Shown here piece by piece: positions 1-9,316 of a stretch of 64,000 nucleotides of DNA. The stretch spans positions 1 to 64,000 of the forward strand of contig MGVE01000016.1 of assembly GCA_001800315.1 (NCBI GenBank), read 5' to 3'. Position numbers and translations under genes: made by a program. Within the stretch, counting starts at the first letter, position 1; every line of letters starts with the position of its first letter. Origin of the DNA: Elusimicrobia bacterium RIFOXYA2_FULL_47_53 (lineage in GTDB: Bacteria > Elusimicrobiota > Endomicrobiia > Endomicrobiales > XYA2-FULL-47-53). Below the pieces are notes generated by a model. The model made no database searches, had not been told where the DNA came from, and was given only the letters and a program-made list of their open reading frames with translations.

Positions 1-97
1 GGTCAATATTAAAAGAAAAAAGTAGCAAAAAAGAAATACTTCAACATCTAAACCAATTTACACACTTTAGTATACACTACCTATTCCATATTGCCGT

Positions 98-126
98 TTG
101 ACATAGACTGACCAATCTTGTAGAAT
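98..126 (+). promoter_or_regulatory. sigma70-type promoter of the SBBP/glycoamylase gene
   Basis: A perfect -35 hexamer TTGACA (98-103) is followed after exactly 17 bases by TAGAAT (121-126), a 5/6 match to the -10 box. Transcription should start near 133 and give a leader of about 75 nt before the ATG at 209. In that leader CCTGTGG (130-136) can pair with CCACGGG (194-200) through one G-U pair, so the leader may fold. I recognise no known riboswitch in it. Confidence 0.7.
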
Positions 127-208
127 GCTTCCTGTGGGGGGAAAGCTTACCACAAAACTCCCAATATCTTCGCAACAGACAGGTATTCAGGCGCCACGGG
201 GAAGGTGT

Positions 209-3200
209 ATGTCCCGAAACAAATCAAAATCAACAATCATCACAAAGCTCGTTGCGGCGACAGCATTTTTTCTTTTGCCTTATTCTATTTTCGCGTCCAC
301 CCTTGATTACAGCAGTTATTTCGGCAAGGGAGGGACAACCGTAATAAACGATGTAAAACGGGACCCTGCGGGGAATATCTACATAGTAGGCGAGACAGAC
401 GCGTCATCCGGGTTCCCGGTAACCGCGGGCGCCTATGACACTACATTTAACGGCCTTCCAAAAGACGCTTTCGCGGCAAAAATTTCACCTGATAATAAGA
501 TAATATTCTGCACATACCTTGGAGGAATAGCCGAGGATTCCGCATCGTCCCTCGCGATAGACTCCAGCGGATACATATATATAACAGGTAGAACCTACTC
601 ATCAAATTTTCCATACACAGTAATTTCGCTAAGCGTACCTGTTATAAGAAAATGTGATGCTTTTATTACAAAATTAAGTCCTGACGGAAAAAAACTTATT
701 TTCAGCGAATTTTTTGGCGGCGCCGGAGTTGACTTCGGCAACTGTGTCGCTGTTGACAGGTATGGCTGTCCTTATGTCGCGGGATATACTCAGGGCGGCC
801 TCAAAACTACCAGCAACGCGATCCGTATGAAATACGGCGGGGCGGGCGACGGGTTTATTACAAAATTCAGCGCAAACGGGCAGAGCGTGCTATATTCCAC
901 ATATTTGGGAGGCCTAAGCATTGATTCCGTCACTAGTATAACTATCAAAAATGAAAAGAGCTTAACTCCTGACCCAAGAATTGACTCGGTTCCCGCAGAC
1001 TTCCTTTTTGTTACTGGGGACACCAGATCAACTAACTTCCCCGTGACTTACGGCGCATACGATACCAACACAGCTCGTATCTCTGCTAATTCCTGTGTAC
1101 TCGGCTTTGTAGGCAAGATTAATTTAAGCACTTATAAATTTTCATATCTTACGCTGCTTGGAGGGGAAACATCCTCCTCAAAAACATCAATCAGCGCTGT
1201 GGCGGTTGACGCTTACGGTAACGCCTATGTTACCGGAACAACAAGCGCTATAGACTACCCAACCACTGTGGCAGCCTTTCAGAAAGTATTATCAGGCGGA
1301 ATTTATGACGCGGTTATAACTAAATTAAACCCTGCCGGCAGCGGGCTTATCTGGAGCGGTTATCTTGGCGGCAACGGCTCGGACACGGGATTTAGCGTTA
1401 TAGTTGACACTTCCGGGAGCGCCTGCGTTTCCGGTTGCACAACTTCACTTAACTACCCCGTCATGGGCTCCGTCTTTCAGAATAGCAATAACGGCGCCTC
1501 GGACATATTTTATACAAAAATTGTTCCCGACGGCTCCGCTTTAGAATCTTCGGGTTTGCTTGGTGGTTCAGGCTACGAATCAGTAAAAGTTTCTATCGCT
1601 CAGGGCAAGGGCAGCCAGATCATTATCGCGGGAAGAACCGCTTCAACGAATTTCCCCGTAACCGAAAACGCTATTCAACCGATTTTCCAGGGAGGGACAT
1701 CAAACGGCTTTATTTCAACGGTAGATATACTTAAACCCTTTAAAGTAAATCACAGTCCTGTCGCTCTCGCCGGGCACGATACTTTCATTGAAACAGACGC
1801 TCAGCAGGCCGCTGTAACTCTGGACGGGAGCCGCTCCTACGACCCGGACCAGGGCGATACAATAGTTTCATACAAATGGTACGACAGAGCCGGCAATCTG
1901 GTCGCAAACGGCGCGAAACCTTCCGTCACTCTAACCAAAGGCATCCATTATCTGTATCTTGTTGTCAGCGATGGCATCTCGGATTCCACCGAATTTGTTG
2001 AAGACACGGAACGCGATTCCTGTGTAATTGTCACAGTTTCTGAAGGTGTTTACCGCATCAACTGCGGCGCGGAAACATTTGATTTAACCGATTCAAAAGG
2101 CAACTGGTGGATGAGAGACGAAGCCTTTTATTCTCTTTACAGGTGGGGGAATATCGGTGGAACCGCCTCGGAATACCTGGGAACCATATATAACGCCGAA
2201 GATCCTGATCTTTTCAGGACCAACCGTGCCGGCGGCACGGATATGCATTACAAAATAGAGCTTCCTAACGGCAAATACGCCGTGAAGCTTATGATGGCAG
2301 AGACATACTACCAGGCCCCGGACCAGCGCTCCTTTGATGTTTCAGTTGAGGGGGTCAGCGTTCTTAGGAATGTGGATCTCTTTGCCTGGCGGGGTTTTGC
2401 GACCCCTTACGAGAAAACCGCATACATACAGGTAAACGACCAGTGCCTTGATATTGATTTTCCAATGGTTCATAAAGGCGCCGCGCTGATTTCCGCGATA
2501 GAAGTGGCTTCGGTTGATGTCACCGAAAATGACTTTCTGAATTTCGTGCAGAAAAAACTTTTCTGGTATTTCTGGAATGAGTGCGACCCCCTGACCGGAC
2601 ATATTAAGGATAAAGAAACCAACTGGGAGCCGAGCAGGGAAATAAAATCAAGTATCGCCGCGACCGGCCTTGGCCTCACCGCGATAACTATTGGCGCGAG
2701 CCGGGGATGGATTACAACCAGCGAGGCCTACGAGAGAGTTAAAACGACACTAAATTCATTCATGAGCGGAATGCCTAACAAAGAAGGCTTCTGGTTCCAC
2801 TTCATTGATATGCATACCGGCGAAAGGATGGCTTACGACGACGGCAGCCCCTGCGAGGTTTCAACGGTTGATTCCGGTATATTTATTCTTGGAGCGCTTC
2901 AGGCAGCGGAGTATTTTAAATCCATAGGGTATGACCCGGATAACATATATCAGACCGCTGACAGCCTCTATTCAAGGATGAACTGGAAATACTATACCGG
3001 CATCGGCAGTGACTACAAAAAACAGTTTGTGAACATGGGCTGGTACCCGGAAAACGACGGGTATTTCACAGGCGGCTTCTGGGAAAGCTACTGCGAATCT
3101 GTTCTCGTCAACCTGCTGGCCCTTGGAGCTCCGAACGAAAGTTTCCGCGTCAGCACATCGGCCTGGACCAGCATGGGAAGGGATTTTATTGACGCCTACG

Positions 3201-4897
3201 GATACATGCACGCAAGGCAGGCGCCGCTTTTCACACATCAATACCATAACCTTTATTTTGACCTGAGGAACAAAGACGACGGGTACATGGACTATTTTGA
3301 AACCGCCAAATACGCCACGCATACAAACCGGCTCGCCTGCGTAAACGACGCCGAACAGAAATATGAGCCAAACGCCTGGGGCGTTACCGCCTGCTTCGGC
3401 CTGGACGGCAACTACTATGTGTACGGCGCGCCCGACGGGTTTGAAGACGGAACCATCGCGCCGACCGCCGCCGGGACATCCATAATGTTCACGCCGGAGG
3501 AATCGCTCAACGCCCTGCGCCGCATGTATTTCAAATATAAACAGTGGTCCTGGGGCAAAAACGGCTTCGCGGATTCTTTCAAGATCAATGTAAATGCCAA
3601 GTGCCCGTACGCGCTGGGGCTTGATAACGCTCCCATTATTATCGGAATAGAAAACTATCGGACAGGCATGGTATGGAACACCTCAATGGCTAATCCGCAC
3701 CTTTCGTCGGCTCTCTCGCGCGCCGGATTTTCTACCGGTTCAGCCCGCCCCCTGGTCACGGCAAGCTCGCATGAGGGCGAATGGGAAAATCCCGATCCTG
3801 CTTCAGTCATGCCGCAAAAGGCCTTTGACAACGACACTTCAACCCGCTGGTCATCCCAGCATGGCAGCGATCCCCAGTGGCTCTGTATAGATTACAAAAC
3901 GCCGAGAACAATTAATAAAGTAACCATTAGATGGGAAGCTGCCTACGCCAGAGCCTATAAAATTCAAACTTCGCTTGACGGCCACACCTGGACTGATGTT
4001 TTCTCAACCACAGACGGTGACGGGGGAACAGACATTATTACCTTTGATCCCGCGGAGTGCCGTTACCTGCGTGTTTACGGAACGCAGCGGGCGAATGTAA
4101 GCTGGGGATATTCCATATGGGAAATCAATGCCGAATCCGTCAGCGAGAATGTCGCTCTGCATAAACCCGCTAACGCTTCTTCATACATTACTATGCCGCC
4201 TTATTATAACTATGTTCCTTCGTACGCGTTTGACGGCCTGACGGCTCCGGCCGCGCCCGGAGATGAAGGTTATTTCTGGGCTTCGGTGCCCGAGTACCAT
4301 CCCTGGATCTCCGTTGATCTTGGGGCCCCTACCCTGATAAACAGAATTGTTTTATTCTGGGAGCAAAACAGCCATGCCTCAAATTATTCAATTCAAGTTT
4401 CAACCGATGGTTCTTTCTGGAGCGCTATAAACCCGGATGCGGGCGGAAACTTTGAGGCATGCCGCGCGAAGTTTGTCAGGCTTTACGGTAATGAGACACA
4501 ACCTGTTACCTACAGCCTCTGGGAAATGCAGGTCTTCGGCTTCCCCACGGACAGCCCGCTTTCATTTACAGCTAAAGCGCCCTTCATTGACCCTGAATTT
4601 AAATTAGGCGAGGTGTATTCTTTTCCAAATCCGGCTTTGAACTCCAAAAAACCAACGATTCATTTTGAATGCGGCTTAGCCGATCGTCTTGAGCTGAAAT
4701 TTTATGATATATCAGGAAGCGAACTGCATTCAACTCAAATCGCGTCATCGCCGTCTGTCATCGGGAACAAATACGCCTATGAGTACACTTGGGATACCTC
4801 AAATATCGCCCCTGGCGTCTATATTTACAGCGTCAAAGCGGAAAAGAACGGAGCCTCCGATATCAAGGTGCTCAAGAAACTTGCCATTGTAAAATAG
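209..4897 (+). CDS. secreted SBBP-repeat / malectin / glycoamylase / F5-8C surface protein with C-terminal sorting-like domain
   Basis: A protein of about 1,562 residues, probably displayed on the cell surface and acting on polysaccharide. The ATG at 209 is chosen because GGGGAAGG lies just upstream and a clear signal peptide follows (residues 1-31, ending near SIFAS); an in-frame ATG at 125 would bury it. SBBP beta-propeller-like repeats (YLGG, VDxxGxxYVxGxT) fill residues 35-540, followed by a PKD-like region (DGSRSYDPDQGD). A malectin-like carbohydrate-binding domain starts near 613 (YRINCG). A glycoamylase-like catalytic domain (PF10091/GH144 type) spans about 769-1158, two F5/8-type C domains lie at about 1180-1310 and 1314-1445, and a FlgD/type-IX-like tail ends in VLKKLAIVK. 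Family knowledge links PF10091 to beta-glucan hydrolysis, including beta-1,2-glucan; the true substrate is unknown. It is followed after 20 bases by a PorV-like barrel gene. Confidence 0.85.
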   Translation: MSRNKSKSTIITKLVAATAFFLLPYSIFASTLDYSSYFGKGGTTVINDVKRDPAGNIYIVGETDASSGFPVTAGAYDTTFNGLPKDAFAAKISPDNKIIFCTYLGGIAEDSASSLAIDSSGYIYITGRTYSSNFPYTVISLSVPVIRKCDAFITKLSPDGKKLIFSEFFGGAGVDFGNCVAVDRYGCPYVAGYTQGGLKTTSNAIRMKYGGAGDGFITKFSANGQSVLYSTYLGGLSIDSVTSITIKNEKSLTPDPRIDSVPADFLFVTGDTRSTNFPVTYGAYDTNTARISANSCVLGFVGKINLSTYKFSYLTLLGGETSSSKTSISAVAVDAYGNAYVTGTTSAIDYPTTVAAFQKVLSGGIYDAVITKLNPAGSGLIWSGYLGGNGSDTGFSVIVDTSGSACVSGCTTSLNYPVMGSVFQNSNNGASDIFYTKIVPDGSALESSGLLGGSGYESVKVSIAQGKGSQIIIAGRTASTNFPVTENAIQPIFQGGTSNGFISTVDILKPFKVNHSPVALAGHDTFIETDAQQAAVTLDGSRSYDPDQGDTIVSYKWYDRAGNLVANGAKPSVTLTKGIHYLYLVVSDGISDSTEFVEDTERDSCVIVTVSEGVYRINCGAETFDLTDSKGNWWMRDEAFYSLYRWGNIGGTASEYLGTIYNAEDPDLFRTNRAGGTDMHYKIELPNGKYAVKLMMAETYYQAPDQRSFDVSVEGVSVLRNVDLFAWRGFATPYEKTAYIQVNDQCLDIDFPMVHKGAALISAIEVASVDVTENDFLNFVQKKLFWYFWNECDPLTGHIKDKETNWEPSREIKSSIAATGLGLTAITIGASRGWITTSEAYERVKTTLNSFMSGMPNKEGFWFHFIDMHTGERMAYDDGSPCEVSTVDSGIFILGALQAAEYFKSIGYDPDNIYQTADSLYSRMNWKYYTGIGSDYKKQFVNMGWYPENDGYFTGGFWESYCESVLVNLLALGAPNESFRVSTSAWTSMGRDFIDAYGYMHARQAPLFTHQYHNLYFDLRNKDDGYMDYFETAKYATHTNRLACVNDAEQKYEPNAWGVTACFGLDGNYYVYGAPDGFEDGTIAPTAAGTSIMFTPEESLNALRRMYFKYKQWSWGKNGFADSFKINVNAKCPYALGLDNAPIIIGIENYRTGMVWNTSMANPHLSSALSRAGFSTGSARPLVTASSHEGEWENPDPASVMPQKAFDNDTSTRWSSQHGSDPQWLCIDYKTPRTINKVTIRWEAAYARAYKIQTSLDGHTWTDVFSTTDGDGGTDIITFDPAECRYLRVYGTQRANVSWGYSIWEINAESVSENVALHKPANASSYITMPPYYNYVPSYAFDGLTAPAAPGDEGYFWASVPEYHPWISVDLGAPTLINRIVLFWEQNSHASNYSIQVSTDGSFWSAINPDAGGNFEACRAKFVRLYGNETQPVTYSLWEMQVFGFPTDSPLSFTAKAPFIDPEFKLGEVYSFPNPALNSKKPTIHFECGLADRLELKFYDISGSELHSTQIASSPSVIGNKYAYEYTWDTSNIAPGVYIYSVKAEKNGASDIKVLKKLAIVK

Positions 4898-4917
4898 TAA
4901 TTGTCGGAGCTGAGTAA

Positions 4918-5835
4918 ATGAAAAAAATTATCTTTTACCTTTTAGCCGTAACCATTCTGCCTCTCGCCGGCATGTATTCCTACGCTGGAACTGCCGGTGC
5001 TGCGTTCCTCAAAATTGGAACCAGCGCCCGCGCGGTCGGAATGGGATCGGCTTATACCGCCGTTTCCGGAGATGTCAGCTCAATTCATTACAATCCCGCC
5101 GGTACCGCTTCAATTACCGCAAGACAGGCCAGCGCTATGCACACGCAGTGGTTTTGCGATATTACTCACGATGCCGCGAGTATTGTGCTTCCCGCGGACT
5201 GGGGGAACATCGGAGCGGGCCTGATCCGCCTAACGCAAGGCACGCTTGAGGGACGCGACGACAACCGGGAGTTAACCGATCCTTTCAGCGCCGGAGACAC
5301 GGCGGCTTTTATTAACTACAGCGCTAAGCTCACTCCGTCGGTTCATTCCGGTATGAACATCAAGTATGTCAAAGAGGAGATCGCGCAGTATTCTGCCTCG
5401 GGAATAGCTTTTGACGCCGGCGTTTTATACACGCCGGAAAATGAACTGTATGCCTTAGGCCTGTCAGTTTTAAATGCGGGTCAGCGGATGAAATTTATTT
5501 CCGAAGAGTTTTCCATGCCTTTAACGATTTCCGGAGGGCTGTCATTTAACCCAGCGAAAAAAATACTGCTTACAGGCGATATAAAACATCAACCCGGAAT
5601 CATCACGGATTTCTGCCTTGGGGTGGAATATTCGGTTTTTGACGCTCTTCAGCTGAGAGCCGGCTGCGTTATAAACCCGCTATCCGGTTCTAAAACTTAC
5701 TACAGTCAGAGTTTAATATCCAGCGCTTCGGCAGGGATAGGCTTTAAGTTTTTTGGAAACCGGCTTGATTACGCCTTCACACCAGACGACATCCTCGGGT
5801 CAACTCATCGCTTCAGTTTTTCGCTTGATTTCTAA
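4918..5835 (+). CDS. PorV/PorQ-family outer-membrane beta-barrel protein
   Basis: 305 residues with a signal peptide (about 1-24, ending near YAG). The PorV/UPF0164 signature follows: an FLKIGTSARAVGMGSAYTA-type start, HYNPAG, then alternating beta strands ending in an aromatic residue (FSFSLDF). PorV-type proteins are FadL-like barrels; in type IX secretion PorV shuttles cargo to the attachment machinery. The ATG has GGAG eight bases upstream, and the gene sits 20 bases after the large surface protein, so the two are almost surely co-transcribed. I infer that it serves that cargo. No other type IX core gene (porK/L/M/N, sov) is in the window, so the role stays an inference. Confidence 0.85.
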   Translation: MKKIIFYLLAVTILPLAGMYSYAGTAGAAFLKIGTSARAVGMGSAYTAVSGDVSSIHYNPAGTASITARQASAMHTQWFCDITHDAASIVLPADWGNIGAGLIRLTQGTLEGRDDNRELTDPFSAGDTAAFINYSAKLTPSVHSGMNIKYVKEEIAQYSASGIAFDAGVLYTPENELYALGLSVLNAGQRMKFISEEFSMPLTISGGLSFNPAKKILLTGDIKHQPGIITDFCLGVEYSVFDALQLRAGCVINPLSGSKTYYSQSLISSASAGIGFKFFGNRLDYAFTPDDILGSTHRFSFSLDF

Positions 5836-5862
5836 CCGCAAACCCGTCCAAAACAAAAAAAA

Positions 5863-5897
5863 TGAATCATAATAAGATCTGATTCAATTTATTTTTT
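5863..5897. terminator. bidirectional intrinsic terminator between convergent genes
   Basis: A 7-bp stem TGAATCA (5863-5869) / TGATTCA (5880-5886) is followed by a T-rich tract (5888-5897) on the + strand and preceded by an A-rich tract (5851-5862) that serves the minus strand. It lies exactly between the convergent PorV gene and the minus-strand kinase gene. Confidence 0.65.
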
Positions 5898-5916
5898 AGG
5901 GATGGCGGGGAAATAA

Positions 5917-7875
5917 TTACTGGTTGGTTTTAGCCTGCGAGTCCTGCCATCTGGGCAGTGTAAAACAAAACTTGCTGCCTTTCTCAATTTTACTCTCTAT
6001 CCAAACGCTGCCGCCGTGCAGTTCCAGGATTTTTTTCACTACCGCGAGGCCCAGCCCCGCTCCTTCCACCTGCCCCGTTTTGTATTCGTCTATCTGGTAG
6101 AATTTCTGAAATATTTTTTTATGCTCTTCGGAAGGTATGCCGAGCCCGTTATCCGAAACCTGAAGCATAACGAAATTGTTGTCAGCCAGCCCTCCGTTTA
6201 TATGAATTATCTTTTCGGGCTTGTCGTTAAACTTAACCGCGTTTTCAACTATATTTTCAACAACCTCTATAATCTTAGCCGTGTCAATCATCAGATCCGG
6301 CAGTCGGGAAAGTTCCTCTCCGACTATAACAGTTGTTTTATTTTTATCCAAAAAAGCTCCAAGGCCGAGCAGGCTTGTGTCAACAACTTTCTTTATGCTT
6401 ATCCTTTCAGGGGTTAATTCGGTATACTCTGACTCCAAAAGCGTGAATCTTATCAGCTTATCAACGAGCAGGTTAAGCGTGTTGCCTTCCCTTTCTATGG
6501 TAGTCAGCGCCTGCCTTGTCAGCTTATCTAAATCTTTTGCCTTTTCCAGCAGCAGAGACGAATAGCCGTTTATAGCCGTCAATGGCGTGCGAAGTTTGTG
6601 GGAAATAAGCGCCAGGAAATCAATCTTCTGCTTGCCCTCTTTCTTTTCTTCCGTAATGTCTCTTAAAACGAAAATATGGCCTATGACATTTTTATCCTGG
6701 CCGGCTATCTTAGTGGCCATTACACTTAAAAACAGCGACTTTCCTTTTACCCTTGAAAGCTCAAAGTTTACCGAGCGGGCCGTATCGGAGTTTATGGTTT
6801 CCCACGGCAGGGAGGGGGCGTAATCCGGTATCATTTCTATAAAGCTTCTGTCTAAACTGTCTGTTTCACTCAGGCCCAGAAGCTCCCTCGCGGAATTGTT
6901 CAGCCTCATCACATTGAATCCGGCATCCGTCACGACAGCGCCGTCGGCCATGGCTGAAAAAGTCGCGTTGAGTTCCTCTTTCTCCTGCTCAAGGCTGTTG
7001 AAAAGATAAGTGTTTTCAATTGCTATGGCGGCCTCAACCGCGAAAATAGACAGCAAATTCAGATCCTGTTCCGAAAACACCGCCTCTCTTTCCACTCTCG
7101 CCAGGTTAATCACACCCAGGAGCCTGCCTTTTCTCATCAGAGGGGCAGTCAGCGCGGATTTAATATCCTCATATGGCTCCAGGCCCAAAAACCTCGGGTC
7201 ATTTTTTACATCTCCCTGTATCACGACAGGTTTCAGCTCTTTTGCCGAATATCCGGCTATCCTCTCTCCTAAACTCAGCTTTTTGTTAATAACATCATCT
7301 TTGCGAGAGCCGATAGCTACCTTCACAGTCAGTTCGTTAGCCTTTGAGTCATACAGCATTATGGAGCCGCTGTCGGCGCTCAATGTGTCGCTGGATAGTT
7401 TAAGAATAAGGTTTAAAAGCTCGTCAAGCCCCATTATGGAGCTTATAGCCTTGCTGACCTCGTAGAGGTTAACCAGCTGTTTTAATTCGCTGATCTCGGC
7501 CGAAAGCCTTTGCTTCTCAAAACAACGCTTAACTATGAGGTCCAGCTCGGTAATATCAAATGTTTTGGGAACATAATCATAGGCGCCGAGCTTCATGGCC
7601 TGCACCGCGTTGGCAATAGTGCCGTGAGCCGTGATCATAATGACATCGGTCTTAGAGTAATTGTCCTTAATATGCTTAAGAACAGCGAGGCCGTCCATCT
7701 CGGGGAGTTTCAGGTCGGTTATGACTATTTCACACGGGTTAGCCTTTAATACTTCTATCCCGCCTTCACCGCTGTCGGCGGAAAAAACTTCGTAGCCTTC
7801 GGATTTGAACAATTCCACGCAGGCTTTTCTTATGTATTCGTCGTCGTCAATTACAAGTATGCTTTTCTTTTCCAT
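5917..7875 (-). CDS. REC-GAF-PAS hybrid histidine kinase (soluble)
   Basis: 652 residues with no signal peptide or membrane segment, so cytoplasmic. An N-terminal receiver domain (about 5-117) has the acidic pocket DDD at 10-12 and phospho-acceptor D54 (ITDLKLPEMDG). A GAF domain (about 145-290), a PAS domain (about 300-410), a HisKA domain with the H-box SHKLRTPL (His near 427) and a HATPase domain (NAVKF, DNGLGIP, GLGLAVVKK) follow. The receiver-first order suggests that it is switched by an upstream kinase, most simply the membrane kinase encoded 8 bases before it. It is the last gene of a minus-strand operon that also encodes a secreted Ig-like protein and a PorV-TPR protein, so it may regulate or sense the state of the cell surface. 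The output partner is not visible here. Confidence 0.9.
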   Translation of the reverse strand: MEKKSILVIDDDEYIRKACVELFKSEGYEVFSADSGEGGIEVLKANPCEIVITDLKLPEMDGLAVLKHIKDNYSKTDVIMITAHGTIANAVQAMKLGAYDYVPKTFDITELDLIVKRCFEKQRLSAEISELKQLVNLYEVSKAISSIMGLDELLNLILKLSSDTLSADSGSIMLYDSKANELTVKVAIGSRKDDVINKKLSLGERIAGYSAKELKPVVIQGDVKNDPRFLGLEPYEDIKSALTAPLMRKGRLLGVINLARVEREAVFSEQDLNLLSIFAVEAAIAIENTYLFNSLEQEKEELNATFSAMADGAVVTDAGFNVMRLNNSARELLGLSETDSLDRSFIEMIPDYAPSLPWETINSDTARSVNFELSRVKGKSLFLSVMATKIAGQDKNVIGHIFVLRDITEEKKEGKQKIDFLALISHKLRTPLTAINGYSSLLLEKAKDLDKLTRQALTTIEREGNTLNLLVDKLIRFTLLESEYTELTPERISIKKVVDTSLLGLGAFLDKNKTTVIVGEELSRLPDLMIDTAKIIEVVENIVENAVKFNDKPEKIIHINGGLADNNFVMLQVSDNGLGIPSEEHKKIFQKFYQIDEYKTGQVEGAGLGLAVVKKILELHGGSVWIESKIEKGSKFCFTLPRWQDSQAKTNQ

Positions 7876-7883
7876 AGTGAGGT

Positions 7884-9305
7884 TTACGCGGGGGGGAGGC
7901 TGAAAGTAAATTTGCTTCCTTTTCCAAGTTCGCTTTCAACCGAGACCCTGCCGCCCATTGATTCCATAATTCCTTTCACGATTGCGAGGCCAAGACCGGT
8001 GCCCTTTGGCTTTGGGTTCTTGCCCTGGGTGCCGATTATCTGCTCAAATTTATCAAATATTTTGTCCAGTTTATCGGAAGGTATTCCTATGCCGCTGTCG
8101 CGCACCGAAACAAATATGAGTTTCTGCTTTTCGTCGTAACCGGCGCCCACGGAAATCGCCCCTTCCTGCGGTGTGAACTTTACGGCGTTGCTTAGAAGGT
8201 TAATAAGCACCTGCCTCGTCCTGTCCGGGTCCCCTAATGCAGGTGGAAGTTTTTCCGGCGCCTCTGAAGTAAATACAATATGCTTTTCGTCAAATTGGGG
8301 TTTAAACAACTGAATAGTTTCAGTAATGACGCCGAGGAGATCCAGCGTCTGGAGCGATACTTCCATCTTTCCGCGCTCTATCTTCGCCACATCCAGAAGG
8401 TCGTCAATAAAACGGCTGAGGCGCAGGGCGCAGTTTTTCATTATTTCAAGGTATTCCTTCTGCTTGTCGTTAATGGCTCCGGCCGTGCCTTTAAAAAACA
8501 GGTCTATGTAGAGCTTAAGGGAAAGCAGAGGGGACCGCAGTTCGTGGGTTACGCTTGATACAAAATCGCTCTTCATCTGGTCAAGCTCTTTAAGCTTTTC
8601 GCTCATCTTGTTAAATTCCGCGGCCAGATCTCCCAGTTCATCTTTGGTTTCAACGGATATTTTGTGGTCCAGCTTGCCCTGCCCGATTATACCGGCCCCC
8701 TGGGCCAGAATTTTTATAGGTTTCGTCATCATGGCGGTCAACACAAAAGCGCCCAGAAGCCCGCAGAGCAGAGCCGCCGCAGACACAAGCATGATTCTTT
8801 TGCGCGCTCCGGATAAGGCGTCTTCAACTTCTTTATTAATCAATTCCTGATAAAACCCCAGCCTTACGGTTCCCTGACGGTCCTCACTGACCACGACCGG
8901 CATGGACAAATCAAGCAGATCCCGGCCGTCGCCGCCCTTGTATTTAATGACAGTATAATCCGAAGCCGCGAAGGCCTTTTTACTTACCTCGTCGCCCGGG
9001 ACGGCTCCCAGAAGGTTGATATCGGTATGCGCCAGGATCCTGCCCGTACCGTCGGTGACCATGGCGTAGGCGAGCCCCTTTGTATTCTTAATTAGTTTCA
9101 GGTAATTGAGAAGAATTATCTCATCTTTGACAATCAAAGATTCCTTGGCGGCCTGAGCCAGGCTTTTGACCATTCCGGCCCTGCTGTTTTCAAACTCTCT
9201 TACCAGAAAGCGGCTCTCGGAAATTATGAACGAAACGCTCACTCCCGAAATAATGATAATTACAAGAAGACTGATAAGCAGGCTGAATTTAGTTTTTAAT
9301 CTCAT
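7884..9305 (-). CDS. membrane sensor histidine kinase (HAMP-HisKA-HATPase)
   Basis: 473 residues. One transmembrane segment lies at about 7-29 and a second at about 172-193, bracketing a periplasmic sensor region of about 140 residues. A HAMP linker (TKPIKILAQGA, about 194-246), HisKA (THELRSPLLS, His near 254) and HATPase_c (NLLSNAVKF, DSGIGIP, GTGLGLAIVKG) follow. All kinase boxes are intact. The gene lies 11 bases after the PorV-TPR gene and 8 bases before the REC-GAF-PAS kinase, in one minus-strand operon, so phosphotransfer between the two kinases is plausible. The periplasmic ligand is unknown; co-transcription with a secreted protein and a barrel hints at sensing of the envelope or secretion state. 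Confidence 0.9.
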   Translation of the reverse strand: MRLKTKFSLLISLLVIIIISGVSVSFIISESRFLVREFENSRAGMVKSLAQAAKESLIVKDEIILLNYLKLIKNTKGLAYAMVTDGTGRILAHTDINLLGAVPGDEVSKKAFAASDYTVIKYKGGDGRDLLDLSMPVVVSEDRQGTVRLGFYQELINKEVEDALSGARKRIMLVSAAALLCGLLGAFVLTAMMTKPIKILAQGAGIIGQGKLDHKISVETKDELGDLAAEFNKMSEKLKELDQMKSDFVSSVTHELRSPLLSLKLYIDLFFKGTAGAINDKQKEYLEIMKNCALRLSRFIDDLLDVAKIERGKMEVSLQTLDLLGVITETIQLFKPQFDEKHIVFTSEAPEKLPPALGDPDRTRQVLINLLSNAVKFTPQEGAISVGAGYDEKQKLIFVSVRDSGIGIPSDKLDKIFDKFEQIIGTQGKNPKPKGTGLGLAIVKGIMESMGGRVSVESELGKGSKFTFSLPPA

Positions 9306-9316
9306 CGTATGTCCCG

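Noticed and set aside
133-208. A second c-di-GMP riboswitch before the first surface protein
   Set aside because: The leader lacks GCAAA, GACGCAAA and GGTTACCGA elements; only a possible long-range stem is visible.
2470-3837. Several minus-strand open frames of 60-116 codons opposite the large surface protein
   Set aside because: They have no ribosome sites, overlap a strongly supported gene with recognisable domains, and show no known motif.
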